Shown here piece after piece: positions 20,148-28,613 of a stretch of 64,000 nucleotides of DNA. Origin of the DNA: Saccharopolyspora sp. NFXS83 (lineage in GTDB: Bacteria; Actinomycetota; Actinomycetes; Mycobacteriales; Pseudonocardiaceae); contig NZ_JAPFGB010000020.1 in assembly GCF_026241095.1 (NCBI RefSeq), positions 1-64,000 on the forward strand, given 5' to 3'. Both the position numbers and the translations under genes were made by a program. Numbering within the stretch: the stretch's first letter is position 1; each line of letters starts with the position of its first letter. The notes under the pieces were generated by a model, which made no database searches, was not told the DNA's origin, and saw only the letters and a program-made list of their open reading frames with translations.

Positions 20148-21656
20148 TTGCGACGCGGTGTTGGGTCTCTGGTCTTCGGGCTCGTGCTGGTGCTCGCCGG
20201 GTGCGGGTTCACCGGCGGGGGTGCGGATGCGGGCACCTTGCGGGTGGCGGTGACGATCCCGCCGCGGGCGAACTGGTCCCCCGCCTCCGACGACGCCTTA
20301 CTGATGCAGCGGCTCGGCATCACCGAAACGCTCGTCGACGGCGCCATGGACGGCAGCGCCGAGCCCGGCCTGGCCGAGTCGTGGCTGCGGACCACGCCGA
20401 CCGAGTGGCGGTTCACGCTGGTCGAGGGCGTGCGCTTCCAATCCGGTGAGCCGGTGACCGCGCGGGCCGCCGCGGAGTCGATCAACCGCGTCGTGCACGA
20501 CCCAGCCCCGCCGCGCGCGCTGCGGGACACCATCGAGCGGGCCGACGCGCTCGACGAGCGCACGCTCGCGGTGCGCACCTCCGCCCCGGACCCGATCCTG
20601 CCGCAGCGGCTCAGCGCCGCGAACACGGCCGTGCTCGCACCCGCCGCGATCCGCCCGGACGGTTCGGTCGACCCGGCGAAGGGTGCGGGCACCGGGCCGT
20701 TCGAGGTGACCGGAGCCGACGGCGACCAGCGCGTGTCGCTGCGCCGGTTCGACGGGTTCCGCGGCAGGCCGGCGCGGGTGCAGCGGGCCGAAGTGCGGTT
20801 CGTGGAGGACGCCTCGGCACGGGTGAACGGGCTGCGCAGCGGCGAGTTCGACCTCATCGACAAGGTCCCGGTCTCCCAGCTCGCCGAGGTGCGCGCCGAC
20901 TCCGGGCTCCGCGTCGACGCGGTGAACCTGCCGCGCACGACGGCGCTGCACCTCAACACCTCCGGCGGCCCGTTCGCCGACCCGCGCCTGCGCGAGGCCG
21001 CGGCGGCGGCGATCGACCGCGCGGGCCTGGTCGCCGGGGTGCTGCGGGGGCAGGGAGTGGCCGCGAGCCGCTACTTCGGGCCCGCCGTGCCGTGGAGCGA
21101 GCAGCACCCGCTGCCGCGGCCCGATCCGGCGGCGGCCCGCCGGTCGGTCACCGAGGTCACCGGCGGAGCGCCCGTCCCGATCACCATCGGCACCTACCCG
21201 GACCGCCCGGAGCTGCCCGCGCTGACCACCGTCGTCGCCGACGAGCTCGGCCGGGCCGGGTTCACCGTCCGGATCGTGCAGGAACCCGCCGGGAGCATCG
21301 AGCCGCGCATCCTGTCCGGGGAGCTCGACGCCGCAGTGTACTCGCGCAACCAGCTCGTCGACGTCCCCGACGCCGCCGCGCACCTGGCCAGCGACTTCAG
21401 CTGCCGGGGCGGGTTCAACCTGGACCACTTCTGCGCGCCGGAGCTGGACTCGCTGCTCGCCGAGCTGCCCGGGATCAGCGACCCCGCCCGGCGCACCGCG
21501 GTCTTCCGCCGCGCCGACGACCTGCTCGCCGAGCGCGTCGCGGGCGTGCCGCTGGTCCACGAGCAGCAGCGCTTCGCCCACCGCACGGCGGTGAGCGGGG
21601 TTCCCGCCGACCCGCTGGAACGGGATTTCCTCACCGAGGAGGTCGTGCTGCGATGA
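20148..21656 (+). CDS. SBP5-family (peptide/nickel-type) ABC transporter lipoprotein
   Basis: This 502-residue solute-binding protein starts at TTG, seven bases after AAGGAG. That start gives a classic lipoprotein signal (two arginines, hydrophobic core, lipobox LAGC with the lipidated Cys at residue 19). The rest follows the DppA/NikA fold: LGITETLVDG, PGLAESW, FTLVEGVRFQSGEPVTA, and a GTGPFEV strand. It should capture a peptide, opine or metal chelate outside the membrane and deliver it to the two permeases downstream. Its stop overlaps the methyltransferase ATG as ATGA. No ATPase gene accompanies it. Confidence 0.9.
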   Translation: MRRGVGSLVFGLVLVLAGCGFTGGGADAGTLRVAVTIPPRANWSPASDDALLMQRLGITETLVDGAMDGSAEPGLAESWLRTTPTEWRFTLVEGVRFQSGEPVTARAAAESINRVVHDPAPPRALRDTIERADALDERTLAVRTSAPDPILPQRLSAANTAVLAPAAIRPDGSVDPAKGAGTGPFEVTGADGDQRVSLRRFDGFRGRPARVQRAEVRFVEDASARVNGLRSGEFDLIDKVPVSQLAEVRADSGLRVDAVNLPRTTALHLNTSGGPFADPRLREAAAAAIDRAGLVAGVLRGQGVAASRYFGPAVPWSEQHPLPRPDPAAARRSVTEVTGGAPVPITIGTYPDRPELPALTTVVADELGRAGFTVRIVQEPAGSIEPRILSGELDAAVYSRNQLVDVPDAAAHLASDFSCRGGFNLDHFCAPELDSLLAELPGISDPARRTAVFRRADDLLAERVAGVPLVHEQQRFAHRTAVSGVPADPLERDFLTEEVVLR

Positions 21657-22318
21657 GCACGCCGATCATCGACTACTGGAACGACCGCGCCCGCCGCGGC
21701 TACGACCGGCAACCCGGCCAGGACCCGGCGCGGGACCTGTGGGCGAAGCGCCTCGGGCCGCTGGTGGCGGACCTGGCCGGTCCGGGCGCGCGAGTGCTGG
21801 ATTCGGGCTGTGGCACGGGATTCCTCGCCCGCATCCTCGCCGCCGACGGCCACCTCGTCACCGGGCAGGACGCCTCACCGGGAATGCTGGGGGTCGCCGA
21901 GGAACGCGGCGCCGCCGAAGGGCTCGACGTCCGGTGGCTGCTCGGCACGGCCGACGAGCCGCCCGCGGGGCCGTTCGACGTGGTGGTCACCCGCAACGTG
22001 CTGTGGACGCTGCCCGACGCGCGGCGCGCCGTGGAGTCGTGGGCGGAAGTCCTGCGACCGGGCGGGCTGCTGGTGGTCAGCGACGGCCGGTGGAACGCGG
22101 CCGACGCCGGGGACAGCGCGACCGAGCAGCGGTTCGGCGCGTCCTACGCGGACGCCGCGCCGGCGCTGCCGATGGGGTTCGACTTCGCGAGCTGCGCCGA
22201 GCTCGTCGGCCGGGCCGGATTCGTCGAGCGCACCGATCGCACGGGGTTGTTCGACACCGCGCCGTATCCGAGCGCCCCCGGCTTCTTCCTGCTCTCCGCC
22301 CGAACCCCGCGCCGGTGA
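21653..22318 (+). CDS. Class I SAM-dependent methyltransferase inside an ABC transporter operon
   Basis: This 221-residue Rossmann-fold enzyme has motif I VLDSGCGTGF (~48-57), an acidic residue after strand 2 (GQDASPGML) and a FDVVVTRNVLWTLPD post-motif region, followed by LRPGGLLVVSD. The protein sits between the binding protein and the permeases, overlapping both (ATGA upstream, GTGA downstream). Such tight embedding suggests that it acts on the transported compound or on its partner ligand. The methyl acceptor is unknown. Confidence 0.9.
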   Translation: MSTPIIDYWNDRARRGYDRQPGQDPARDLWAKRLGPLVADLAGPGARVLDSGCGTGFLARILAADGHLVTGQDASPGMLGVAEERGAAEGLDVRWLLGTADEPPAGPFDVVVTRNVLWTLPDARRAVESWAEVLRPGGLLVVSDGRWNAADAGDSATEQRFGASYADAAPALPMGFDFASCAELVGRAGFVERTDRTGLFDTAPYPSAPGFFLLSARTPRR

Positions 22319-23265
22319 CGGGAGGGCGCGGGCTGTTGGCCCGGTTGGGCATGGCGCCGGTGGTGGCCGCGCTGATCGTGCTGGTCGCGGTGCTGCTGCC
22401 GGAGCTCACCGGGGTGGACGCCGCCCGCACCGTGCTCGCCACCCGCTACGCGGAGGCCGATCCGGATCCGGCGGTCCTGGCGGGGATCCGCGCCGAGCTC
22501 GGGCTGGATCTGCCGCTGCCGCAACGGGTTCTGGCGCGGCTCGGTTCTCTGGTCAGCGGCGATCTGGGGTCCTCGTGGGTCTCCGGCGCCCCGGTGGCGG
22601 CGGTGATCGGACCCGCGGTCCAGGTGTCGCTGGGCATCATGCTGGGTGCGGCGGTGCTGTCGTTCCTCGTCGGGTACCTGGCGGGCCTGCTCGCGGCGCA
22701 CCGCCCCGGTTCGGTCACCGACCGGGTGCTTTCCGGGCTGGTGCGGGTGTTCTCGGCGCTTCCGGAGTTCGCGCTGGCCCCGATCCTGGTGCTGGTGTTC
22801 GCGGTCGGGCTCCAGGTGCTGCCTAGTTCGGGGTGGCGGGGCCCGGAGCACTCGGTGCTGCCGCTGCTGTCGCTGGTGCCGTCGCTAGCGGTGCCGATCG
22901 CCGCGGTGACCCGCGAACAGGTGGTGTCGTTGCGGCAGGAGAACTTCGCGCTCGCGGCGCGGGCGCGGGGGCTCGGCGCCGCGCGGATCTGGGGAGTGCA
23001 CCTGGCGCGGCCCGCGCTGCCAGCGGCGCTGTCGCTGGTGACCTACAACGCGGCGGGCGCCGTCTCGGGCACCACCGCCATCGAGGTCGTCTTCGACATC
23101 CCCGGGCTGGGCAGCACCGTGGTGGAGGCGGTGCGCGCGCAGGACGTGCCGGTGGTGCAGGCCGGTCTGGTGGTGGCGGCGCTCGCGGCGCTGTGCGTGG
23201 GCGCCGCGGGCGACCTGCTCGGGCTCGCCGCCGAGCCCCGCGCCCGGTGGGAGGCGCGCCGGTGA
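22315..23265 (+). CDS. ABC transporter permease, DppB/NikB type
   Basis: This 316-residue membrane protein has about six hydrophobic segments. It has an extracytoplasmic region after the first helix (ELGLDLPLPQRVLARL is typical of DppB/NikB) and the EAA loop (ARARGLGAARIWGVHLARPAL) that contacts the ATPase. The GTG start overlaps the methyltransferase stop as GTGA, and its own stop overlaps the next permease start the same way. The size is normal for the first permease of a peptide/nickel importer. Confidence 0.92.
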   Translation: MTGGRGLLARLGMAPVVAALIVLVAVLLPELTGVDAARTVLATRYAEADPDPAVLAGIRAELGLDLPLPQRVLARLGSLVSGDLGSSWVSGAPVAAVIGPAVQVSLGIMLGAAVLSFLVGYLAGLLAAHRPGSVTDRVLSGLVRVFSALPEFALAPILVLVFAVGLQVLPSSGWRGPEHSVLPLLSLVPSLAVPIAAVTREQVVSLRQENFALAARARGLGAARIWGVHLARPALPAALSLVTYNAAGAVSGTTAIEVVFDIPGLGSTVVEAVRAQDVPVVQAGLVVAALAALCVGAAGDLLGLAAEPRARWEARR

Positions 23266-24032
23266 GCCCGCGTCGCGTCGCCGCGCTGCTCGGAGCCGGG
23301 GCGTTCCTGCTGGTGCTGGCATTCGGAGCGGGCGGGGATCCGCTGGCCACGAACATGGGCGAGGTGCTGCGTGCGCCGTCGACGGCACACCCGCTGGGCA
23401 CCGACGAGCTGGGACGGGACGTGCTGGCGAGGCTCGCGCACGGCGCGGTGGTCACGCTCGGTACCGCGGGCAGCGCGCTGGCCGCCGCCGTGCTACTGGG
23501 CTCGGTGGCGGGCTGCGCGACGGGCTGGAGTTCGTCACCGGTGGCCGCGCTGGTGCGGGCCGGGGTGGACGTGGCGACGGCGCTGCCCCCGCTGATCGTG
23601 GCGCTGGTGACGTCGCTGATCGCGGGGCCGAGCACGACGGCCCTGCTGCTGGCCCTGGCCGGGGTGGGCTGGTTGCCGTTCGCCCGGAACGCGGACGCGA
23701 TGACTGCGCAGCTGCGGACGCGGAACTGGGTGCTGGCGCACCGGGCGCTCGGCGCGAGCCGCCTGCGGATCTGGCGCCGCTCGCTGCTGCCGTTCCTGGC
23801 GCCCGCGACCGGCGCGCTCGCCGCGGTCCGGCTGCCCGCGCTGGTGAACACCGTGGCGGCACTGGGTTTCCTCGGCCTCGGGCCACCACCGCCGCGCCCG
23901 GAGTGGGGCGCGATGATCGCGGAGTCGGTCGATCACCTCGGCACCGCGCCGTGGCTGCTGGCGGCTCCGGTGCTGGCGCTGGTGGCGGTGCAGACGATCG
24001 TCAGCGCCTGCTTCGCGCGCACCCGCGAGTGA
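23262..24032 (+). CDS. ABC transporter permease, DppC/NikC type
   Basis: This 256-residue membrane protein has the DppC/NikC signature HPLGTDELGRDVLARLAHG near residue 45, the EAA loop AHRALGASRLRIWRRSLLP and GLGPPPPRPEWGAMI near the end. It pairs with the preceding permease. The stop TGA directly abuts the stop of the convergent enoyl-CoA hydratase (TGATCA), so the operon ends here without an ATPase gene; a shared ATPase encoded elsewhere would have to energise it. Confidence 0.92.
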   Translation: MSPRRVAALLGAGAFLLVLAFGAGGDPLATNMGEVLRAPSTAHPLGTDELGRDVLARLAHGAVVTLGTAGSALAAAVLLGSVAGCATGWSSSPVAALVRAGVDVATALPPLIVALVTSLIAGPSTTALLLALAGVGWLPFARNADAMTAQLRTRNWVLAHRALGASRLRIWRRSLLPFLAPATGALAAVRLPALVNTVAALGFLGLGPPPPRPEWGAMIAESVDHLGTAPWLLAAPVLALVAVQTIVSACFARTRE

Positions 24033-24758
24033 TCACTTCCCCTGGAACCGCGGCGTGCGCCGTTCGGTGCGGGCCCGGCTCGCCTCGGCGGCGTCCTCGC
24101 TGGCCCAGCAGTCCGCGTAGGCCGCTTCGAGCTCATCGCCCTGCTCGCCGGAGTCGAGCGAGTTCAGCGCCATCTTCGAGTAGCGCAGCGACAGCGGCGC
24201 CAGCTCACCGATCTCCCGCGCCCACGCCACGGCCGCGTCGTGGTCCCCGAGCCGGTCCACCACGCCGCGCTGGTGCGCCACCTCGGCTCCCAGCCGGTCG
24301 GCGGCGAGCAGCAGCGAGCGGGCGGCGCCGCCTCCGGCCAGCAGCGACAGGCGCCGCACCGTCCACGGGTCGACGGCGAGCCCGTTGCGCGCGGTGGGCA
24401 CCGCGAAGTACGCGTCCGGGGCCGCGATCCGCAGATCGGCGGCCAGCGCGAGTTGGGCGCCCGCGCCGACAGCGGGTCCGTTGACCGCGGCGATCACCGG
24501 GACCGGCACGGTGAGCACGGTCTGCAACGCGTCGTAGAGCCCGTCCCGGAATTCGTCGCCGTACACTCCGTCGAGGTCGGCGCCCGCGCAGAACGTGCTG
24601 CCCGCGCCGGTGATCACCAGTGCTCGCGCGCCCTGCTCCACCAGTGCGAGCACGGCGTCGCGCAGCGCCTCGCAGTGCTCCAGGTCGAGCGCGTTGCGCC
24701 GTTCGTGCCGGTCGAGCGTGATCAGTCCGATCGACCCGTCCCACCCGGTGGTGATCAT
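24033..24758 (-). CDS. Enoyl-CoA hydratase/isomerase family protein
   Basis: This 241-residue crotonase-fold protein has the oxyanion-forming segments GAGSTFCAGADL (~51-62) and AAVNGPAVGAGAQLALAADLRIA (~87-109). The usual catalytic Glu after the second segment is replaced: the region reads AVPTARNGLAVDP, so the reaction may not be plain hydration. A GGAGG site precedes the ATG. It converges on the permease operon with no intervening base between stop codons. Confidence 0.88.
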   Translation of the reverse strand: MITTGWDGSIGLITLDRHERRNALDLEHCEALRDAVLALVEQGARALVITGAGSTFCAGADLDGVYGDEFRDGLYDALQTVLTVPVPVIAAVNGPAVGAGAQLALAADLRIAAPDAYFAVPTARNGLAVDPWTVRRLSLLAGGGAARSLLLAADRLGAEVAHQRGVVDRLGDHDAAVAWAREIGELAPLSLRYSKMALNSLDSGEQGDELEAAYADCWASEDAAEASRARTERRTPRFQGK

Positions 24759-25208
24759 CGCTGCGCCTCCAGTGCCGCACCGGCGTGCCGGTGATGTCGT
24801 CCCTTCGCCACCGCGGCCGGTGGCACGGGCCAGTGCACCATCGCCGAAGTGCGCGCGGGGGTTCCGCCGCCACAGATCACATGTCCGCGGCTGCTCGGCC
24901 GAATCGGTGATGTTCGCCAGACCGAACGCGCGAAGGCCGGCGTCCGATCATGTCCACGTCTTTTCGCCCGCCCGCACTCGTTTCCGAACGACCCGAAGAC
25001 CCAGCACCGGAAACCGCTCGTGCACGTGGACGTTCCATGTCGATCCACCGTCCACATCGAATCTGATCCACTGTGCACACATTTTTCGATTCGTTATCGA
25101 AATCGCCCGGTCGACCATTTTCCCCCCGGAAACCCGCATCTGTTCCTTTTCGCAGGAAATACCCGAATTCGCCGCCTTCGGAGTAGCGGCGCGCCCATAC
25201 TCCTCACC
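24759..25208. other. 450-base non-coding region with an inverted repeat
   Basis: This region is clearly less G+C-rich than its surroundings and has no convincing gene. It contains TTTCGAT-TCGTT-ATCGAAA at 25084-25102, a perfect 7 bp inverted repeat about 107 bases before the hydrolase gene, and GTGGACG...CGTCCAC at 25026-25055. A CATACT box at 25196-25201 lies seven bases before the GTG at 25209 and may be a leaderless promoter. Confidence 0.5.
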
Positions 25209-25991
25209 GTGACGACACTTTCACCGGAGCAGATCGCGCAGCACGCCTACGACGCGGGCTTCCGCGGTGAAGCACTGTCCACCTCGGTGGCGGTGGCGAT
25301 GGCCGAGTCCAGCGGGAACGCGGAAGCGCACAACGGCCAGGGGGACGACGATTCGTACGGCCTCTGGCAGATCAACATGCTCGGCGACATGGGTCCGCAG
25401 CGGCGCGAGGCGTTCGGACTCGACTCCGACGACGAACTGCTCGACCCGGCGAAGAACGCCGAAGCGGCGTACCAGCTCTACCAGGACCGCGACGGTTTCG
25501 ACGACTGGTCGACCTACAACGACGACAGCTACGAGGAACACCTCGACGAAGCCGAGAAGGCCGCCGCTCAAGTCGAGGACGGTGGGGACACCGGCGCCGA
25601 GCAGCCCTCCGGCCCACCGGGCGGGAGCAACGAGCAACCTTCCGCCCCTCCCGGCGACGACGGCGGCCAGGAGAACGGCTTCACCGTCGAAACCGATCTC
25701 CTCACCGACTACGCCAAAGCGGTGGAGGCGATCGCCGAGGAATTGGGGAACATCGGCAAGCGCGCGCTCGATTCGGTCACCGGACTCGCCCCGAACAGCT
25801 TCGGCGAAGTCGGCGAGGAGACGGGTTTCGCCGGCGCGCTGGCCGATCTCAGCAAGAGCCTCGACAAGCAGGTCGCCGCGGTCGGCGAGAGCGCCCGCTC
25901 GCTCGGACAGGCCGCCGCGGACGCGGCCAAGACGTACCTCGACGCGGACGACGAGTCGATCAAGGCACTCGAACAGGTCTTGAAGAGCTGA
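25209..25991 (+). CDS. Lysozyme-like transglycosylase with type VII-like helical C-terminus
   Basis: This 260-residue protein has a soluble lytic transglycosylase-like domain at ~1-110 with the likely catalytic Glu33 in AMAESSGN and the SYGLWQIN motif of this fold. A Pro/Gly/Gln-rich linker (~120-160) follows, then a charged helical region (~160-260) like those of ESX-associated substrates. There is no Sec signal peptide, so export by a type VII-like route is inferred. GTG is chosen because the domain starts there; a leaderless promoter may serve it. The gene is 16 bases from the CHAP hydrolase. Confidence 0.75.
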   Translation: MTTLSPEQIAQHAYDAGFRGEALSTSVAVAMAESSGNAEAHNGQGDDDSYGLWQINMLGDMGPQRREAFGLDSDDELLDPAKNAEAAYQLYQDRDGFDDWSTYNDDSYEEHLDEAEKAAAQVEDGGDTGAEQPSGPPGGSNEQPSAPPGDDGGQENGFTVETDLLTDYAKAVEAIAEELGNIGKRALDSVTGLAPNSFGEVGEETGFAGALADLSKSLDKQVAAVGESARSLGQAAADAAKTYLDADDESIKALEQVLKS

Positions 25992-26007
25992 AACCGGGGA
26001 GGCACAG

Positions 26008-27078
26008 GTGGATGTGGCAGCGATCGCCACGAAGTTCGTCGGCGAGCTCACCGCGCACCAGGGGAAGCTGGCGGGCGACGCCGGGGGCGTCCAGGACGCG
26101 CAAGGCGCGCTGGAGCGGGCCGCCGAAGCCGTCCGACAGCAGAGCGACGCCCAGCGGGAAGCGGCCGAGGCGTTGCTCAACGGCTGGCAGAGCAAGGCCA
26201 ACGACGGGTTCAAGCAGCTGACGGAGAAGCTCACCGCCGACCTCGCGACCACCGCCGAGGCCGGCACCGAGGCCGCGAAGATCGTCGACGAGGTGTCCCA
26301 GGCGCTCGGCGGCAGGCACGACACCGTCGGCGGACTGGTCGGGGACTTCATCGAGAAGTCCACGCAAGTGCTCAACGCCGGGCTCGCCGCGGTGGGCGTC
26401 GACGCGGGCGGGGGCCTGATGCGGGCCGCCGCGCACCTGAGCGACCTGGCGGGCGGGTTCATCAAGGACTCCGGCGGCGAGCTCGAACAGGCCCAGGGCG
26501 AGATGGAGCGGGCCGCGCAGAAGCTGCGCGAGCTGCAGCAGCGGCTCGACGGCGACGGCATCGCCGATCCGCCGGAGGGCGAGGAGACCGGCAAGCCCGC
26601 CGAGGACCAGGGCGACGCCGGGCAGGCCGAGCCGGACGACGGGAAACCGGGCTCCAAGACCGAGGACATCCTCGCCAAGGCGCGTGAGAACCTGGGCTTC
26701 GAGGAAGGCCCGAACGACAAGAACAAGTGGGGACCGGACGGACAGCCGTGGTGCTCCTACTTCGCCACCGCCATGTGGAGAGAAGCCGGGGTGGACATCG
26801 ACAGCCTCGGGTACAGCGGCGACGTCTACGAGTGGGGCCAGGAGCGCGGCACCGCCTACGACCAGGATTCCCTGGCGGAGAGCGCGAAACCGGGCGATGC
26901 GCTGCTGTTCGGCACCGGTCCGGATCAGATGCAGAGCACCCACATCGGCATCATCGAGAAGGTCGAGGGCAACCAGATCACCACGATCGAGGGCAACTCC
27001 AGCGACAAGGTGCAGCGGATGACCTACACGCTGCCCGAGGACGCGCACATGTTCTACGGAGGGGTGCATCCCGAATGA
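26008..27078 (+). CDS. WXG100-like / CHAP amidase fusion, candidate type VII effector
   Basis: This 356-residue protein begins with a ~100-residue helical hairpin of WXG100 type (LLNGWQSKANDGF at the turn; WQS replaces WxG). A second helical block follows, then an acidic linker (~190-215) and a C-terminal CHAP peptidoglycan amidase with Cys249 (PWCSYFATAMW) and His312 (STHIGIIEKVEG). The GTG start has GGGGAGG upstream. No signal peptide is seen. Paired with the preceding transglycosylase it could cut both glycan and peptide bonds of the wall. Its stop overlaps the next ATG as ATGA. Confidence 0.82.
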   Translation: MDVAAIATKFVGELTAHQGKLAGDAGGVQDAQGALERAAEAVRQQSDAQREAAEALLNGWQSKANDGFKQLTEKLTADLATTAEAGTEAAKIVDEVSQALGGRHDTVGGLVGDFIEKSTQVLNAGLAAVGVDAGGGLMRAAAHLSDLAGGFIKDSGGELEQAQGEMERAAQKLRELQQRLDGDGIADPPEGEETGKPAEDQGDAGQAEPDDGKPGSKTEDILAKARENLGFEEGPNDKNKWGPDGQPWCSYFATAMWREAGVDIDSLGYSGDVYEWGQERGTAYDQDSLAESAKPGDALLFGTGPDQMQSTHIGIIEKVEGNQITTIEGNSSDKVQRMTYTLPEDAHMFYGGVHPE

Positions 27079-27347
27079 CCACCACCGGACGTGCGGAACG
27101 CGACGGCGTTCGCGTCGAAGTGGCTCCCGGCGGAGCGTTGCGCTCCCTCGTGCTGGAGCCGAGCGCGCTGCGCGGCGGCGGCGCCAAGCTGGCGAGCACG
27201 ATCACGGCGCTGGCCCGGGAGGCGAACGTCGACGCCACCCGCGCGGCGGCGCGCGACCCCCGGCTCGCCGGGCTGAGCGCGGCCGATCGAGCGGCACTGG
27301 GACTGGAACCGGGCGAGGCCGCCCGCCGTGCCGAGGAATGGAGGTAG
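27075..27347 (+). CDS. YbaB/EbfC-like small protein
   Basis: This 90-residue protein has the YbaB-like strand-helix pattern: VRVEVAPGGALRSLVLEPSAL, then a long helix with GGGAKLASTITALAREANVDA. YbaB relatives in actinobacteria are common beside type VII secretion genes and bind DNA or act as export chaperones. The start codon overlaps the CHAP gene stop, so production is coupled to that protein. It is probably an accessory or chaperone of the hydrolase pair (inference). Confidence 0.65.
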   Translation: MTTTGRAERDGVRVEVAPGGALRSLVLEPSALRGGGAKLASTITALAREANVDATRAAARDPRLAGLSAADRAALGLEPGEAARRAEEWR

Positions 27348-27349
27348 CG

Positions 27350-27781
27350 ATGGGCGACGGACGCAGCGTCAAGACGCTGATCGCCATCGCCGCGAACCTG
27401 CCCGCGAATCGCGGGCTGGCCTCGGGGATGGCCGAGATCCGCGGCACGGCGAGCGGCGAGGGCGTCTCGCTGTCGGTTGATCTGAACGGCCTGCTCACCG
27501 AGCTCACCGTGTCGGAGCAGGCGATCGCGCTGGGACCGCAGCGGCTGGCCGCCGAGATCACCCGGCTCAGCGCCGAGGCGTGCGCCGAGTCGACGCGGCG
27601 GGGCCTGGTCGCACTGGAATGGGGCTGCGGTCCCGGCGTGGCGGCGGCGATCGGCGAGCAGCTCACCCCTGCCGAGCAGGTGAGCGCACCGGACCGGGAC
27701 TCCGGCGAGGACGACGAGGACTTCGCCGAGGCCCCGCGCACGACGTCCTGGGCGTCGAACCGCCCCTCGTGGGGGCGGTGA
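27350..27781 (+). CDS. Second YbaB-like accessory protein
   Basis: This 143-residue protein again shows the pattern of a short sheet (GTASGEGVSLSVDLNGLLTELTVSE) followed by a long helix (GPQRLAAEITRLSAEACAEST). It ends in an acidic disordered tail with a terminal SWASNRPSWGR. The ATG at 27350 is preferred to one four codons upstream because GGAGG precedes it at the right distance. It is two bases from the previous gene. The partner of the two YbaB-like proteins is unknown; heterodimer formation is possible. Confidence 0.65.
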   Translation: MGDGRSVKTLIAIAANLPANRGLASGMAEIRGTASGEGVSLSVDLNGLLTELTVSEQAIALGPQRLAAEITRLSAEACAESTRRGLVALEWGCGPGVAAAIGEQLTPAEQVSAPDRDSGEDDEDFAEAPRTTSWASNRPSWGR

Positions 27782-27797
27782 GCGCAACGGCACCCGG

Positions 27798-27803
27798 TAC
27801 GGT
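27798..27803 (+). promoter_or_regulatory. Candidate -10 box of leaderless NERD gene
   Basis: TACGGT ends six bases before the GTG at 27810, and no ribosome binding site lies between them, so a leaderless message is likely. It sits 17 bases past the stop of the preceding gene, giving the NERD gene its own promoter. Confidence 0.4.
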
Positions 27804-27809
27804 TCGGGG

Positions 27810-28592
27810 GTGCGTGTTGAGGTGCTCTCCGACCATCCGCGGTTCGCCGCCCGCCGTACCGAGCAGGCCGCCGAGCAGCGGCGCACCCGGTACGAGCAGG
27901 CGGTGGCGGACGTGCGGGCGCGGCACGCCGCCCGGCGCTGGTGGCAGGTCTGGAAGCTCCTCCCCCAGTGGCTGGAGCTGCGCAGGCTCCAGGCGCAGCG
28001 CCCGGCGGACGAGGACCAGGTGCGGCACCGCTTGGCCCAGCAGGAGGCCGGGATCGAGGCCGAGGACGCGATGACCTCGGCGCTCGACCGGCTCTCCGAC
28101 GACTGGACGGTGTTCCGCGGCTACCGCAACGGCCGCGGCGAGGTCGACCACCTGGTGGTCGGTCCCGGTGGGATCTGGGCGATCGAGGTGAAGAACCACC
28201 CCGGCAAGGTGCACGTGGACGGGGATTCCTGGCGCTCCGAGGTGTTCGACCGCTACGGCAACCTCGTCGAGAACCGCACCCTCGCCGACCGCAGCGGACG
28301 CAGCTGGGGCCGCCAGGTCACCGACGTCTCCAAGGCCCTGGCGGACTTCCTGCAGAAGCGGGGCCGCCAGGCGCTGGTGCGCTCGGTGGTCGTCATCATC
28401 AACCCCCGCGCCCAGCTCGGCACCGTGCGCCGCCCCGGTTTGGCGCTGGTCAGCGTCGGCACCGACGAAGTGGTGCGCACCCTGCGGCAGGCGCCGCCGA
28501 CGCTGGGCCCTGCCAGCGCCGACGAGGTCGCCCGGCTGGTGCGCCGCGACCACGCCTTCCACGAGAAGCGACGCGCCCAGCGCGGCGGCTGA
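27810..28592 (+). CDS. NERD (nuclease-related) domain protein
   Basis: This 260-residue protein has a charged coiled-coil-like N-terminal third (~10-85, many Arg/Glu/Gln) and a NERD domain at ~88-200. The PD-(D/E)xK-type core reads GEVDHLVVGPGGIWAIEVKNHPGKV, with Asp and the E-x-K pair present, so nuclease activity is plausible. Its C-terminus is basic. It follows the type VII-like group on the same strand but may have its own promoter. Its role is unknown. Confidence 0.85.
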   Translation: MRVEVLSDHPRFAARRTEQAAEQRRTRYEQAVADVRARHAARRWWQVWKLLPQWLELRRLQAQRPADEDQVRHRLAQQEAGIEAEDAMTSALDRLSDDWTVFRGYRNGRGEVDHLVVGPGGIWAIEVKNHPGKVHVDGDSWRSEVFDRYGNLVENRTLADRSGRSWGRQVTDVSKALADFLQKRGRQALVRSVVVIINPRAQLGTVRRPGLALVSVGTDEVVRTLRQAPPTLGPASADEVARLVRRDHAFHEKRRAQRGG

Positions 28593-28613
28593 CCGGTTCG
28601 CGGGTGGTCCCGC

